Positions 8,559-18,148 of a stretch of DNA of 64,000 bases are shown piece after piece (the stretch's first letter is position 1; each line of letters opens with the position of its first letter). A program made the translations under genes and the position numbers. The stretch is taken from positions 1 through 64,000 of the forward strand of contig JAVHQT010000092.1 of assembly GCA_036171275.1 (NCBI GenBank), written 5' to 3'. Below the pieces are notes generated by a model. It had not been told where the DNA came from. It made no database searches and worked only from the letters and a program-made list of their open reading frames with translations. Origin of the DNA: PALSA-1006 sp036171275. GTDB taxonomy: Bacteria; Pseudomonadota; Gammaproteobacteria; Burkholderiales; Gallionellaceae.

Positions 8559-9125
8559 TTAGTGACGCACAATTCTATCATCCTGCCAGGTTCGGATGGT
8601 TGACGGCTGCTTCCGTTTTCCCACTTGCCCTTGAATCACCCACACTTGTTTGCCAAACATCCGTTGACATTCTGCCGCCGTTTTTGTGGGACGCTGCCCG
8701 CTGCGATTGGCGCTGCTGGATACCAATGCTGCGCGCCAGGTTTGACACACTTGTCGCACCAAAGGATGCGCGCTGAGCCGCACCGCTAAGGTTGCATGGT
8801 TGCCACGTAGGCTGCGCGGACAACTGGGTTTCGCCGGCATTAAATACGTCACCGCGTCTGACGGCGTATTTTTTAATCTTAATTGCTGAATATAATCAAT
8901 TGGTTGTATATATTTTGTTAATGAAGCATAGTCCGCCGCAATCACGATCAAGCCCTTGCGTTGCGGTCGTTTCTTCAACTTCAATAAGCGTTGCACCGCC
9001 AAACGGTTGTTCGGGTCGCAGCCCAAGCCGTAGCAAGATTCAGTGGGATATGCAAGCAATCCGCCTCGGCGCAAATGGGCCGATAGCTGGCGCGCATTGC
9101 GCATTAAGCGGGCAGCGATTACCAT
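8559..9125 (-). CDS. tsaC: Threonylcarbamoyl-AMP synthase (TsaC/YrdC family)
   Basis: The 188-residue protein has the YrdC fold signatures AYPTESCYGLGCDPNN and LKKRPQRKGLIVIA (the KxR motif binding ATP and bicarbonate), followed by TYLMPAK and VRLSAHP. It makes threonylcarbamoyl-AMP from threonine, bicarbonate and ATP for the t6A modification of ANN-decoding tRNAs. The length fits the short TsaC form rather than Sua5. It heads the tsaC-hemF pair. A copy of the YAANNNNTTGATTATA element falls inside it at 8891-8906, in the codons for DYI. Confidence 0.95.
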   Translation of the reverse strand: MVIAARLMRNARQLSAHLRRGGLLAYPTESCYGLGCDPNNRLAVQRLLKLKKRPQRKGLIVIAADYASLTKYIQPIDYIQQLRLKNTPSDAVTYLMPAKPSCPRSLRGNHATLAVRLSAHPLVRQVCQTWRAALVSSSANRSGQRPTKTAAECQRMFGKQVWVIQGQVGKRKQPSTIRTWQDDRIVRH

Positions 9126-9158
9126 CCCGCTCTCGCTAATTTAGCCATTACCACTCGC

Positions 9159-9521
9159 ATGGAAATGCTCTCAAAACCACTGTTGCTCACCTCGCTGTTG
9201 CTAATTTTATCGAATGTTTTCATGCTGTTCGCTTGGTATGGTCATCTCAAAAATTTCGCTCACTCACCGTGGTACGTCGCCGCGCTGGCGAGCTGGGGCA
9301 TTGCCTTATTTGAGTATTTATTACAGGTTCCCGCCAACCGCATTGGCATTAGCGAGATGAACTTAGGACAGCTGAAAATTTTGCAAGAGGTCATTACCTT
9401 AACTGTCTTTGTGCCCTTTGCCGTTTTGTATATGAATCAACCGCTTAAAATGGATTATTTGTACGCAGCCCTATGTTTATTAGGCGCGGTGTATTTTGTT
9501 TTTGTTGGCACGGGTAAATAA
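9159..9521 (+). CDS. DUF486 / DMT-type four-helix membrane protein
   Basis: This 120-residue protein has four predicted membrane helices (about 8-27, 38-55, 70-90 and 97-117). The conserved centre SWGIALFEYLLQVPANRIG and the downstream QLKILQEVITLTVFVPFAVLYM match the DUF486 family of small inner-membrane proteins in the drug/metabolite transporter superfamily. No substrate is known. It is divergent from tsaC with 33 bases between the starts and appears to be a single-gene unit. Confidence 0.85.
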   Translation: MEMLSKPLLLTSLLLILSNVFMLFAWYGHLKNFAHSPWYVAALASWGIALFEYLLQVPANRIGISEMNLGQLKILQEVITLTVFVPFAVLYMNQPLKMDYLYAALCLLGAVYFVFVGTGK

Positions 9522-9752
9522 ATTGATTCGGCTTGGCGGAATCCTTCGCTTGTCTCAGTGAAGTTTTGTCGGGTCGGGTGATTCTAAGTGATTGATTTAT
9601 TTAATATTTTTTTCATCGTGACTGAACAAGACTGCTCTGAGTTTATCGACAGGATGTGCGCTGATCAGGGCTTGATTCCCTTGCTGCCACGGCCTTGAAT
9701 TGTGGGGCAATCTGACCGGAATGTATCAGCGCTTCGTTCAATCCGCGTTGGC

Positions 9753-10721
9753 TTAATACTGCCGCGTTGCTGCCACCTGCGCCAATTCCAGCAACGCTGT
9801 TTTGTAGAGTGAAGCTGGAAAATCAGCAATTGCCCTACACGCCAAATCAGCTTGTATTTGAGCCTGATTGCGAGTGTGCGCTAACGCACCGGTTTGCTGA
9901 ACGATGGCAAGCACTTGATCAAAGCGCTGCAAATCACCTTGCTCAATCGCCTCGCGAATCACCGTCGCTTGTGCCGCCGTGCCTTGCTGCATGGCATAAA
10001 TCAACGGTAAAGTGGGCTTGCCTTCCGCTAAATCATCCCCTAAATTTTTGCCAATCTCGTGCGCATCACCCGAATAATCCAGCACATCATCTACCAACTG
10101 AAAGGCCGTACCGAGATGCATTCCATATTTTGCCGCCGCCGCTTCAGTGGTCGCATCCTGCTGCGCCAAAATTGCGCCTAGCCGCATGGCCGCTTCAAAC
10201 AACTTTGCCGTTTTTCGGTGAATCACCTGCAAATAGTTTTCGGCATCGACATCGGCATTGTTGCAATTGAGCAGCTGCAGCACCTCGCCCTCAGCAATCA
10301 CATTCGTCGCTTCGGCCAACGTTTGCATCACCCGCATCTCGTTCGATTCCACCATCATTTGAAAGGCGCGTGAATATAAGAAATCGCCAACCAATACGCT
10401 GGCGGCATTTCCAAATAATGCGTTCGCCGTTTCGCGGCCTCGGCGCAAGGCAGATTCATCCACCACATCATCGTGCAACAAGGTTGCCGTGTGAATGAAT
10501 TCGACTACCGCCGCCAACTCGTAATGAAAAACTCCTTTATAATCAAATAGTTGCGATGACAATACCACCAGGGCGGGACGTAAGCGTTTTCCGCCGCTGC
10601 TAATAATGTATTCACCCACTTGACTGACTAGTGCCACGTCAGAATGCAAGCGCGTGCGAATTACCTGATCCACCGCTGCCATATCGGCCGCTAATAATTG
10701 ATTGAAATTTTTGAGTGACAC
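9753..10721 (-). CDS. ispB: Octaprenyl diphosphate synthase (IspB)
   Basis: This 322-residue trans-polyprenyl synthase builds the isoprenoid side chain of ubiquinone. Both aspartate-rich motifs are present: LLHDDVVDESALRRGR and FQLVDDVLDYSGD. GGKRLRPALV lies near the N-terminus. Length and motifs fit the long-chain IspB type rather than farnesyl synthase IspA. The usual divergent rplU-rpmA neighbours are absent; an MFS gene lies upstream on the same strand. A copy of the recurrent element falls in the FDYKG codons at 10538-10553. Confidence 0.94.
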   Translation of the reverse strand: MSLKNFNQLLAADMAAVDQVIRTRLHSDVALVSQVGEYIISSGGKRLRPALVVLSSQLFDYKGVFHYELAAVVEFIHTATLLHDDVVDESALRRGRETANALFGNAASVLVGDFLYSRAFQMMVESNEMRVMQTLAEATNVIAEGEVLQLLNCNNADVDAENYLQVIHRKTAKLFEAAMRLGAILAQQDATTEAAAAKYGMHLGTAFQLVDDVLDYSGDAHEIGKNLGDDLAEGKPTLPLIYAMQQGTAAQATVIREAIEQGDLQRFDQVLAIVQQTGALAHTRNQAQIQADLACRAIADFPASLYKTALLELAQVAATRQY

Positions 10722-10796
10722 GGTCTATCCTAAATTTGAAAAACAAGATGGCGATGGCTTCGCTCTTTTGTGAGTGAGCATTGTCGCACAAATCGG

Positions 10797-12071
10797 TTAA
10801 ATGCGAGAAACCAGCGCCGCTTTACGTACTAACCATCCGCCTGTTAGCACACTGGTGAGGCATACCATTTCAACATAATGTGCCGGTGCGAGGCTATCCA
10901 CGGTTATCCCTAAGCTGACGATAATCGGGGTTAAACCACCAAACACCGCATACGCAACATTGTACGAAAAAGACAAGCCAGTAAACCGAATTGGAGCGGG
11001 AAAAGCGCGCACAGCTATGCTAGGAATCACGCCGACCACGCCCACGCAGAAGCCACACAGTGCGTATAGATACTGGATATTTTCAGGGGTAAGTGCCAAT
11101 TGCTGATAGAAAAACTCTGAACTGAGCGCCAGCAGAAAACTGCCTAAAATCAATACTTTAGCCGCACCAAACCGATCTGCCGCCGCCCCATAAACCACGC
11201 AACCGGCAATCAAAAATAGCACCGCAACACTGTTTGCCTGCAAGGCAAGCGGCGCGGGGATAGCAAATAATTTTTGAATCAGCGTTGGCGTCATCAATAT
11301 CATCACCACGATTGCCGCCGACAATTGCCAAGTTAACAGCATCGTCAGAATAATTGCTGAACGCTGCTCGCGCAGCACTTGTCGTAGCGGAACTTCGTTG
11401 GCAAGTTGTTGTTTTGCTTTCATTTCCATAAAAACTGGGGTTTCATGCAGCCACTGACGCAACCACACTGAAACAAGCCCAAACACCCCGCCTACTAAAA
11501 AAGGGATGCGCCAGGCTTCTGCCATAATTTGCGCTGCCGTGTAGTGCTGGTGAATCGCCATTGCCATCAACGAGCCAAGCAAAATTCCCGCCACCAAACC
11601 CGCCGTCAACACGCCGCAGGCCAGCCCAATTTTGTTCTCCGGTGCGTGTTCTGACACGAATACCCACGCCCCCGGCACTTCGCCCCCGATAGCAGCCCCC
11701 TGTAACACTCTTAATAACAGCAAGGCAACCGGTGCCATTAGACCAATCTCTACATACGTTGGCAATAAACCAATTGCCAGCGTCGGTAACGCCATTAGAA
11801 AAATACTCAACATAAACATATACTTACGCCCAACCAGATCCCCAAAGTGCGCCATAATCACACCGCCTAAGGGGCGGGCTAAATAGCCTGCCGCAAAAAT
11901 GCCAAAGGTTTGCAATTGCCGCAACCAATCCGGCATATCGGGCGGGAAAAATAATTCCCCGATGACCGCCGCGAAAAATACAAAAATGATGAAGTCGTAG
12001 AACTCGAGCGCACCACCGAGCGCAGAAAGTAGCAATGTTTTAGCGTATTGAGGAACTTGCACGTTAGTCAA
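10797..12071 (-). CDS. MFS transporter, metabolite:H+ symporter (ProP/ShiA-like)
   Basis: This 424-residue inner-membrane protein has about twelve hydrophobic helices. The N-terminal ALEFYDFIIFVFFAAVIGELFFP and the loop 2-3 motif GDLVGRKYMFMLSIFLM are typical of the metabolite:H+ symporter subfamily, which moves organic acids, betaines or amino acids. GAAIGGEVPGAWVFVSEHAP is the usual mid-protein block. The substrate cannot be assigned from sequence. It lies 75 bases upstream of ispB on the same strand with no obvious shared role. Confidence 0.88.
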   Translation of the reverse strand: MTNVQVPQYAKTLLLSALGGALEFYDFIIFVFFAAVIGELFFPPDMPDWLRQLQTFGIFAAGYLARPLGGVIMAHFGDLVGRKYMFMLSIFLMALPTLAIGLLPTYVEIGLMAPVALLLLRVLQGAAIGGEVPGAWVFVSEHAPENKIGLACGVLTAGLVAGILLGSLMAMAIHQHYTAAQIMAEAWRIPFLVGGVFGLVSVWLRQWLHETPVFMEMKAKQQLANEVPLRQVLREQRSAIILTMLLTWQLSAAIVVMILMTPTLIQKLFAIPAPLALQANSVAVLFLIAGCVVYGAAADRFGAAKVLILGSFLLALSSEFFYQQLALTPENIQYLYALCGFCVGVVGVIPSIAVRAFPAPIRFTGLSFSYNVAYAVFGGLTPIIVSLGITVDSLAPAHYVEMVCLTSVLTGGWLVRKAALVSRI

Positions 12072-12399
12072 TTAGGACGTTAATTTGGCGTTGTTAAAAT
12101 TGAGAGCAGTTCGAGCCCATCTAAATTCTAGCGATATCACCGGACGAGTCTTGGCAGTGCTATCTCTTTGAACGACGGCCGCTATTTTCTAAATCGCAGC
12201 TTAAATCGTTGTTTTTAAACGGCAGCTTCACGCAGTCCATTCAATTTTAGCGCTGCCCAGCCGTGGTTACCTACATTACCGCCCTTCAGTCCCTTGATAA
12301 TAAAAAGTGACTGGTTTTAGCCTGCTTGGTAGCGATTTAGAGAAACCGTCTGTGTTTCTTTATATTACTGATAAACGTCCTGATATTTTAGGCGTTTAA
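12072..12399. other. Intergenic region, MFS gene to carbonic anhydrase
   Basis: No gene is seen. TAAACGTCC and GGCGTTTA (12372-12398) form an imperfect hairpin just past the carbonic anhydrase stop, which could end that minus-strand transcript, but the T-run is weak. The rest is featureless to my reading. Confidence 0.35.
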
Positions 12400-13035
12400 T
12401 TATAAGCTATTGAATTTATTCATATTTTTATCAAAACCCAATAGTTCTCCGTGTTCGATGTCGAAATACCAAGCGTGCAGGGTTAATTTCCCGCTGGCAA
12501 CTCGTTCTCGCACCCATGGAAAAGTCATTAAGTTATCGAGTGAAACCAAAATTGCGCGTTGTTCACAGGCTTGCAATTGTTCTGCCAGTGCCGCTCTAGG
12601 CATTTCTGCTATCACGCTGGCGCGGGCGCTTTCGGCCAGACTCATCCAATCGCCCAGATATGAATCCGCTTGGCTCAAACCGCCCTCGCTCAACAAGGTA
12701 TGGATACCGGCGCAATGCGCGTGCCCGAGCACAATAATATGTTCCACACCCAGAATGCGAAGGGCATATTCAATCGCTGCACTGGTTCCGTGGTGTCCTG
12801 CGCGGCTTTCTACCGGCGGAACCAGATTACCAACATTGCGAATGACGAATAAATCGCCCGGTGCGCAATCCAGCACCAACGCGGGATCAACGCGGGAATC
12901 ACAACACGCCACCACTAAAATTTTCGGTGTTTGCCCTTGTTTCACCAGTTGCAAATACAGGCTGTCGTGTTGGTCAAAGTGACGCTGACGAAAGCGCTGA
13001 AAACCTTGCACTAATTGCTGCGGTGACGAACTCAT
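12400..13035 (-). CDS. can: Beta-class carbonic anhydrase
   Basis: The 211-residue cytoplasmic zinc enzyme interconverts CO2 and bicarbonate. The zinc ligands Cys45 (in CCDSRVDP, with the Asp-Arg dyad), His105 and Cys108 (in GHAHCAG) are all present, as is PGDLFVIRNVGNLVPP. Its start overlaps the purC stop by four bases, so it is translated as the last gene of a purE-purC-can unit. A supply of bicarbonate or CO2 is needed both for the PurE step and for the RuBisCO system encoded a few kilobases away. Confidence 0.95.
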   Translation of the reverse strand: MSSSPQQLVQGFQRFRQRHFDQHDSLYLQLVKQGQTPKILVVACCDSRVDPALVLDCAPGDLFVIRNVGNLVPPVESRAGHHGTSAAIEYALRILGVEHIIVLGHAHCAGIHTLLSEGGLSQADSYLGDWMSLAESARASVIAEMPRAALAEQLQACEQRAILVSLDNLMTFPWVRERVASGKLTLHAWYFDIEHGELLGFDKNMNKFNSL

Positions 13036-13916
13036 GCGCCCGTCAATAAGCGTTGTGCTTCGTGGTATTTATCCGCTGTTTTTTGCAGAACGTCGGCCGG
13101 AATGCGCGGTGCCGGTGCTTGTTTATTCCAACCCGAATGCGTTAGCCAGTCCCGCACAAATTGCTTGTCGTAGCTAGGTGGATTGCTGCCCACTTGATAC
13201 TGGTCGGCGGGCCAAAAACGCGAGGAATCCGGTGTGAGCGCTTCATCAATTAAGTACAGTGTGCCGGCGTCATCCACGCCAAATTCAAATTTCGTGTCAG
13301 CAATAATAATGCCTTTGCTGGCTGCGTAGTCTGCGGCTTGTGTGTACAGCGCGAGGCTGGCTTTTTTTACCGCCTCAGCTTGTGCTGCTCCCAGCAAATT
13401 TTGCGCTTCGGCATAAGAAATATTTTCATCATGCTCACCAACAGCGGCTTTGCTTGAAGGCGTGAACAGCGCTTCCGGCAATTTCTGTGCTTCTTGCAGC
13501 CCTTCTGGCAAGGCAATGCCACATACGCTGCCGGTTTTTTGGTAATCCTTCCAACCTGATCCGACCAAATATCCGCGCACAATCGCCTCCAGCGGCAGGG
13601 GTTTTAGTTTTTTCGTTACGAAAGAACGACCACGCACTTGCGCGCGATCTGCATCGGTTTTCACCACCGCTTCTGGGTCAATGCCGGTTAAATGATTGGG
13701 AATCACTTGGCTGAGTTTTGCAAACCAAAAATTAGAAACCGCCGTCAGCACCTTGCCTTTGCCGGCAATTGGGTCCGGCAAAATAACATCAAACGCGGAT
13801 AAACGATCAGTTTGCACAATCAACAAATGGTCGGCATCCACCTCATACAAATCCCGAACCTTGCCGCGATGCAAAAATTTCAGACTGGTGAGATTAGATT
13901 CATGCAGAGCAGACAT
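13032..13916 (-). CDS. purC: Phosphoribosylaminoimidazole-succinocarboxamide synthase (PurC)
   Basis: The 294-residue enzyme joins CAIR and aspartate to SAICAR in purine synthesis. HRGKVRDLYEV, IQTDRLSAFDVILPDPIAGKG, EAIVRGYLVGSGWKDY, ADTKFEFGVD and DEALTPDSSRFWP are family blocks of the longer form of PurC. It lies 12 bases after purE and overlaps the carbonic anhydrase gene, giving the gene order purE-purC-can on the minus strand. Confidence 0.96.
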   Translation of the reverse strand: MSALHESNLTSLKFLHRGKVRDLYEVDADHLLIVQTDRLSAFDVILPDPIAGKGKVLTAVSNFWFAKLSQVIPNHLTGIDPEAVVKTDADRAQVRGRSFVTKKLKPLPLEAIVRGYLVGSGWKDYQKTGSVCGIALPEGLQEAQKLPEALFTPSSKAAVGEHDENISYAEAQNLLGAAQAEAVKKASLALYTQAADYAASKGIIIADTKFEFGVDDAGTLYLIDEALTPDSSRFWPADQYQVGSNPPSYDKQFVRDWLTHSGWNKQAPAPRIPADVLQKTADKYHEAQRLLTGA

Positions 13917-13917
13917 A

Positions 13918-13933
13918 TAAGCCTTTGATTATA
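13918..13933 (+). repeat. Recurrent YAANNNNTTGATTATA element at purE stop
   Basis: TAAGCCTTTGATTATA sits between purC and purE. On the opposite strand it covers the purE stop codon (13929-13931). Confidence 0.55.
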
Positions 13934-14420
13934 AAGAAGATAAAGTGATGGCGGCAATTTGCGTTGCTTGTTGCTGCCGATACGCTTTCAGTTTTTGCGC
14001 TAAATTTGCATCCGTTAACGCCAGCACTGACACCGCAAATAATCCTGCATTGGCTGCGCCCGCTTCGCCGATGGCAAAGGTGGCGACCGGAATGCCTTTG
14101 GGCATCTGCACGATAGCCAGCAAAGAATCCATGCCTTGCAAATATTTGGACGGCATGGGCACGCCCAAGACAGGCAAGATGGTTTTTCCGGCAATCACGC
14201 CCGCCAAATGTGCTGCGCCTCCGGCACCGGCGATAAAAAACTGCACACCTTGCGCGCTCATTTCTTCAATGTACTCAAGGAGTAAGTCAGGGGATCGGTG
14301 CGCAGAAATAACGCGAGCATCGAACGCCACGCCGAAATCTTGTAAAGCGCGTGCCGCTTGCTGCATGATTTCCCAATCGTTGCGACTGCCCATGACAATG
14401 GAAACTAAAGGCTTGCTCAT
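13929..14420 (-). CDS. purE: N5-carboxyaminoimidazole ribonucleotide mutase (PurE)
   Basis: The 163-residue enzyme rearranges N5-CAIR to CAIR. VISAHRSPDLL, IAGAGGAAHLAGVIAGKT, VPMPSKYLQGMDSLLAIVQMP and GEAGAANAGLFA are class I PurE blocks. The phosphate-binding segment reads MGSRNDWEIM, with Asn where most relatives have Ser. I placed the start at the ATG at 14420 (MSKPLVSIVMG); an upstream frame would add 13 residues. No purK is adjacent, so the N5-CAIR-making partner must be elsewhere. Confidence 0.95.
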   Translation of the reverse strand: MSKPLVSIVMGSRNDWEIMQQAARALQDFGVAFDARVISAHRSPDLLLEYIEEMSAQGVQFFIAGAGGAAHLAGVIAGKTILPVLGVPMPSKYLQGMDSLLAIVQMPKGIPVATFAIGEAGAANAGLFAVSVLALTDANLAQKLKAYRQQQATQIAAITLSSL

Positions 14421-14674
14421 GCTGTTTTCTCTTGATAACTTTGCCACAGACAAGCTCAAATTAACACGGTCACCCGACGCAACTTGGTGCCACTTACGCC
14501 TGAGGCCATCTTGGAATTGGAACGTACCCTACACCTACCAAGCCAGTATAAATCACCTAACTCATTGATTTTAAAGTATTTTTAGGCTTTTCATTTGCGC
14601 AAGAAAGACGCATAGGGAATCAGCCTGTGCGAATCCGTATTTATCGGTAGCAAATTTTATTTTAGACGTAACAA

Positions 14675-14694
14675 CGCCCTCGTTTCCGAGGGCG
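14675..14694 (-). terminator. Hairpin terminator after fbp
   Basis: CGCCCTCG (14675-14682) pairs perfectly with CGAGGGCG (14687-14694). On the minus strand the loop is GAAA, a stable tetraloop, and TTGTT follows. It lies just past the fbp stop and separates the cbb/fbp genes from purE. Confidence 0.65.
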
Positions 14695-14705
14695 CTGCGG
14701 GCTAT

Positions 14706-15707
14706 TTACAGGCCTTGATGATAACTCACCACGCGCTCAACTTCATTTTTTGAACCCAAAATGACTGGCACACGTTGATGCAGACCTTCCGGTTGTACGT
14801 CCAAAATGCGCTGACGACCTGTGGAACTAACGCCACCGGCTTGTTCAACAATAAAGGACATTGGGTTAGCCTCGTAAAGCAAACGCAATTTGCCAGCCTT
14901 TCCTTTTTCTTTATTATCAAACGGGTACATGAAAATCCCGCCACGCGTCAAGATGCGATGCACTTCGGCGACCATTGAAGCCACCCAACGCATATTGAAA
15001 TTCTTTTCGCGTCCGCCGTCTTTACCTTTCATACATTCATCAACGTATTTTTGAACAGGCGCTTCCCAATAGCGCTGATTCGACATATTGATAGCGAATT
15101 CGTTAGTGTCGGCTGGAATTTGCATATTCGGGTGCGTCAAGAAGAAATCGCCCACGTCACGGTCGAGCGTAAAGCCATTTACGCCATGACCGGAAGTCAA
15201 CACCATCATGGTATTCGGGCCGTATAACGCATAACCGGCGCACACTTGTTTGGTTCCTGGTTGCAAGAAATCGGCTGCAACTGGATTCTCAACGCCATCG
15301 GGGCAACGCAAAATAGAAAAAATCGTACCGACTGAAATGTTCACGTCGATATTGGATGAGCCATCCAAAGGATCGAAGGTAATCAAGTACTTGCCTTTAG
15401 GATACTTCGCTGGAATCGGATACACGTCATCCATTTCTTCGGACGCCATCCCAGCCAAGTGACCCGACCATTCGTTGGCTTTAATGAATACTTCGTTGGT
15501 AATAATGTCGAGTTTCTTTTGGGTCTCGCCTTGGATGTTTTCGCTGCCTGCGCTGCCCAACACGCCGATTAATGCGCCTTTGTTCACGTCATGTGCGATT
15601 TGTTTGCAAGCCGAAACGACGTCACTTAACAAACCGGTAAAATCGCCACTTGCATTTGGAATTTGACGTTGTTCTTCGATAATAAATTGAATCAGACTCT
15701 TGCTCAT
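14706..15707 (-). CDS. fbp: Fructose-1,6-bisphosphatase class I
   Basis: The 333-residue cytoplasmic enzyme removes the 1-phosphate of fructose-1,6-bisphosphate, needed in the Calvin cycle and gluconeogenesis. Metal-site and substrate blocks are clear: GMASEEMD, YLITFDPLDGSSNIDVN, GTIFSI, RYVWASM-type VASMVAEVHRILTRGGIFMYP, and LRLLYEANPMSFIVEQAGG. GGGAGGA precedes the ATG. It follows cbbO by 74 bases on the same strand, so it likely belongs to the RuBisCO transcription unit. Confidence 0.96.
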   Translation of the reverse strand: MSKSLIQFIIEEQRQIPNASGDFTGLLSDVVSACKQIAHDVNKGALIGVLGSAGSENIQGETQKKLDIITNEVFIKANEWSGHLAGMASEEMDDVYPIPAKYPKGKYLITFDPLDGSSNIDVNISVGTIFSILRCPDGVENPVAADFLQPGTKQVCAGYALYGPNTMMVLTSGHGVNGFTLDRDVGDFFLTHPNMQIPADTNEFAINMSNQRYWEAPVQKYVDECMKGKDGGREKNFNMRWVASMVAEVHRILTRGGIFMYPFDNKEKGKAGKLRLLYEANPMSFIVEQAGGVSSTGRQRILDVQPEGLHQRVPVILGSKNEVERVVSYHQGL

Positions 15708-15781
15708 GCTGCTTCCTCCCTAGTTGTTAGAAATATGTGACGCTTGGATTTTACCCGTTTTCAGTGGGTTGCTGCTTAGTA

Positions 15782-18025
15782 TTACTTCACTAATGCGATA
15801 AATAATTGCGGCAGACGCTCCGGTAAACTGGCAATGTTATCAATCACCGCATAATGTTTACCAAATATATCCGCCACATAGGCATCTGCTTTCGGATCAA
15901 GGTTAATGCAATACGTATAAATCGCCTGCTGACCCATTTCGCGCACTGCCATGCGGGCATCTTCAATCAGCAGTCTTGGATCGTGCGTATCAATGTCGGC
16001 GGGTTCACCGTCAGTTAAAATCAGCAACAGTTTTTTATCGGCCTCTTGATGCGCCAAATAATGACCAGCATGACGAATCGCTGCGCCCATTCGGGTGGAG
16101 TAATTCGCTTCCATGCCCGCCAATCGCCCTTTCACCTCGTCATTCCACGGCTCTTTATAGCCTTTAAAATGCCAGAAACGCACGTTGTGCCGGGTATCCG
16201 AATGGAAGCCGCCAATCGCCAACGGATCGCCCATTTGATCCACTGCCCACGCCAATATCGACACCGCTTCTTGGCTCAATTCCAACTTGGTTTGGGTAGA
16301 ACCTTCCGGAATATCAGCCAACGACGCCGACAAATCGAGCAGCAAAGAAATTGCAACGCTGCGCCCGTCATGGCGATGACTCATATTGATGCGCACATCC
16401 GGCTGCGCCCCGCTCTTAAAATCAATCAGCGAACGCACCGCCACATCCAAATCCAACTCCGCGCCTTCTTCTTGATAGCGAATGCGCACCTTGTTTTGCG
16501 GTTTGAGTAAGTCTATGATTCTTTTGAGTTTTTTTGCCAAGGCGCTATGTTTTTCTAGCAAACGGTCAATCTCGCTCGCCTTGCCTTGCGGCTGCAAATG
16601 TTCATACAAACTCACCCAATCGGGGCGGTAATGTTCGGCGCTGTAATCCCATTCTGGATAGAGACGCGGCGGCACTTTAAATTCTGCTTCCTCTTCCATT
16701 GGCGGCCGAGGTTTTTCATCAAAAGTTTCCTCGTCACCCTCTTCGATAAACACCCACATCATGCGGTTATCGTCGCGATAACTAACTTCGGTATTATTAA
16801 AATACACTTTTCCAAATGAATCGCTTGGCACTTTGCTTTCTGCAATAAATTGCACACCCAACAGCTGGATATCCGCCGTGCGTGAATTGTCTTTTTTCAT
16901 TAACTCATTGAATTTATTGACATATTTTACAATCAATGGCGTTTGATAGCCATGATGATTGTCCAGCAAGGCACGCGACAAAATCGCTAACCGATGGCGG
17001 ATATACGATACGCCAGCATCGTGCACTAAATTTTCATTTGGAATCGGATGCAGCTTGCACCACAAACTGCGCAGCCCCGGCAACGCCTGCAAGGTCAGAT
17101 ATTCCACACGCGCATCTTCAAAAACCTCCACCGCCATCCGCTGAAACGGACTCAGATTGTCGGCGATGATTGGCGTAGTCCAGCGTCGATGGGCGCTTAA
17201 ATGCGCCAACAGCGCGCGATAACGATCAATACCGCGCACGCCATTCGGCAAATCATCATACACATCGGGTAAGTGCAAACCTTGTCCGCTCAGGTACGGC
17301 ATCGGTTTGCGCAACTCGTCAAAGTCCAATGAATATGGCATAAATTGCAGGTCATGCAACCATAAGCCATGCAAATACAAATCCAACTTGCGCTCTACAT
17401 CACTCAATAACGTGCCGTGCCGTTCGCGTTGCAGCACCGCCCGACTGTCTGCGGTTTTAATTTGAAAATAGTCGCGTTGATGTTCTGGGTCGTTCGGATA
17501 CGCCAACACGCCATAATCCACCCAATTTTTAATCCCCCCTAAGGGCAACTGACTGAATAAATGCGGCACGCTATTCAGAAAATCGGGCAAGCATTCACTC
17601 GGATACATGGCATCAATGCCATGCACTTTCGGACTGCTGCGCAGCCCAGTTTGCACCACCAAATTTAAATATTCGGTGAATAATTCGCGACTTTCTAAGG
17701 CGCGTGCGGCCGACACCAAACTCTGCAAAAAGGATGGAATCGCTTTGCTATTCGGCGATTTTGCCAAGGTGCGGGTAAAACTCACCACCTCTTCAATCAC
17801 GGCCTCACCCAACAAAGCAGCGACTTGTGGCATCGCTTCCAGAAACTCCAACACCGTTTCTTCGCCGCGCCCCATTTTGTAAATCGCGTTTGCGCCCAAA
17901 ATATAGGTATCAATACCTTCCGCGCTCAAATGCTCGCGCGCAGCAACCATGCAATCATCAAACACCGCTTGGACGCGTTTGAAATTACAGTTCAGTTTTT
18001 CACGTTCTTCGGCAGTTGCAATCAT
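15782..18025 (-). CDS. cbbO: RuBisCO activase-associated von Willebrand protein CbbO
   Basis: The 747-residue protein is the adaptor of the CbbQO-type RuBisCO activase. The C-terminal third is a von Willebrand factor A domain with the MIDAS motif in LLLDLSASLADI and LILTDGEPADIDTHDP; the long N-terminal part is helical, as in known CbbO proteins. It works with the AAA+ protein CbbQ, encoded next to it, to strip inhibitory sugar phosphates from RuBisCO. Order cbbM-cbbQ-cbbO is the typical form II arrangement. Length matches relatives. Confidence 0.93.
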   Translation of the reverse strand: MIATAEEREKLNCNFKRVQAVFDDCMVAAREHLSAEGIDTYILGANAIYKMGRGEETVLEFLEAMPQVAALLGEAVIEEVVSFTRTLAKSPNSKAIPSFLQSLVSAARALESRELFTEYLNLVVQTGLRSSPKVHGIDAMYPSECLPDFLNSVPHLFSQLPLGGIKNWVDYGVLAYPNDPEHQRDYFQIKTADSRAVLQRERHGTLLSDVERKLDLYLHGLWLHDLQFMPYSLDFDELRKPMPYLSGQGLHLPDVYDDLPNGVRGIDRYRALLAHLSAHRRWTTPIIADNLSPFQRMAVEVFEDARVEYLTLQALPGLRSLWCKLHPIPNENLVHDAGVSYIRHRLAILSRALLDNHHGYQTPLIVKYVNKFNELMKKDNSRTADIQLLGVQFIAESKVPSDSFGKVYFNNTEVSYRDDNRMMWVFIEEGDEETFDEKPRPPMEEEAEFKVPPRLYPEWDYSAEHYRPDWVSLYEHLQPQGKASEIDRLLEKHSALAKKLKRIIDLLKPQNKVRIRYQEEGAELDLDVAVRSLIDFKSGAQPDVRINMSHRHDGRSVAISLLLDLSASLADIPEGSTQTKLELSQEAVSILAWAVDQMGDPLAIGGFHSDTRHNVRFWHFKGYKEPWNDEVKGRLAGMEANYSTRMGAAIRHAGHYLAHQEADKKLLLILTDGEPADIDTHDPRLLIEDARMAVREMGQQAIYTYCINLDPKADAYVADIFGKHYAVIDNIASLPERLPQLFIALVK

Positions 18026-18148
18026 TTTTGTCGATATCCAAAATCTTAAAAGCTTTCTGCAAATTGTGCTGCTTGCTCAAATTAAAACTAAATTCAAAAC
18101 AACTTTCGTTTGTTTTTAAGGCTTTAATCTGCGGATCAAGCGTTCGCT

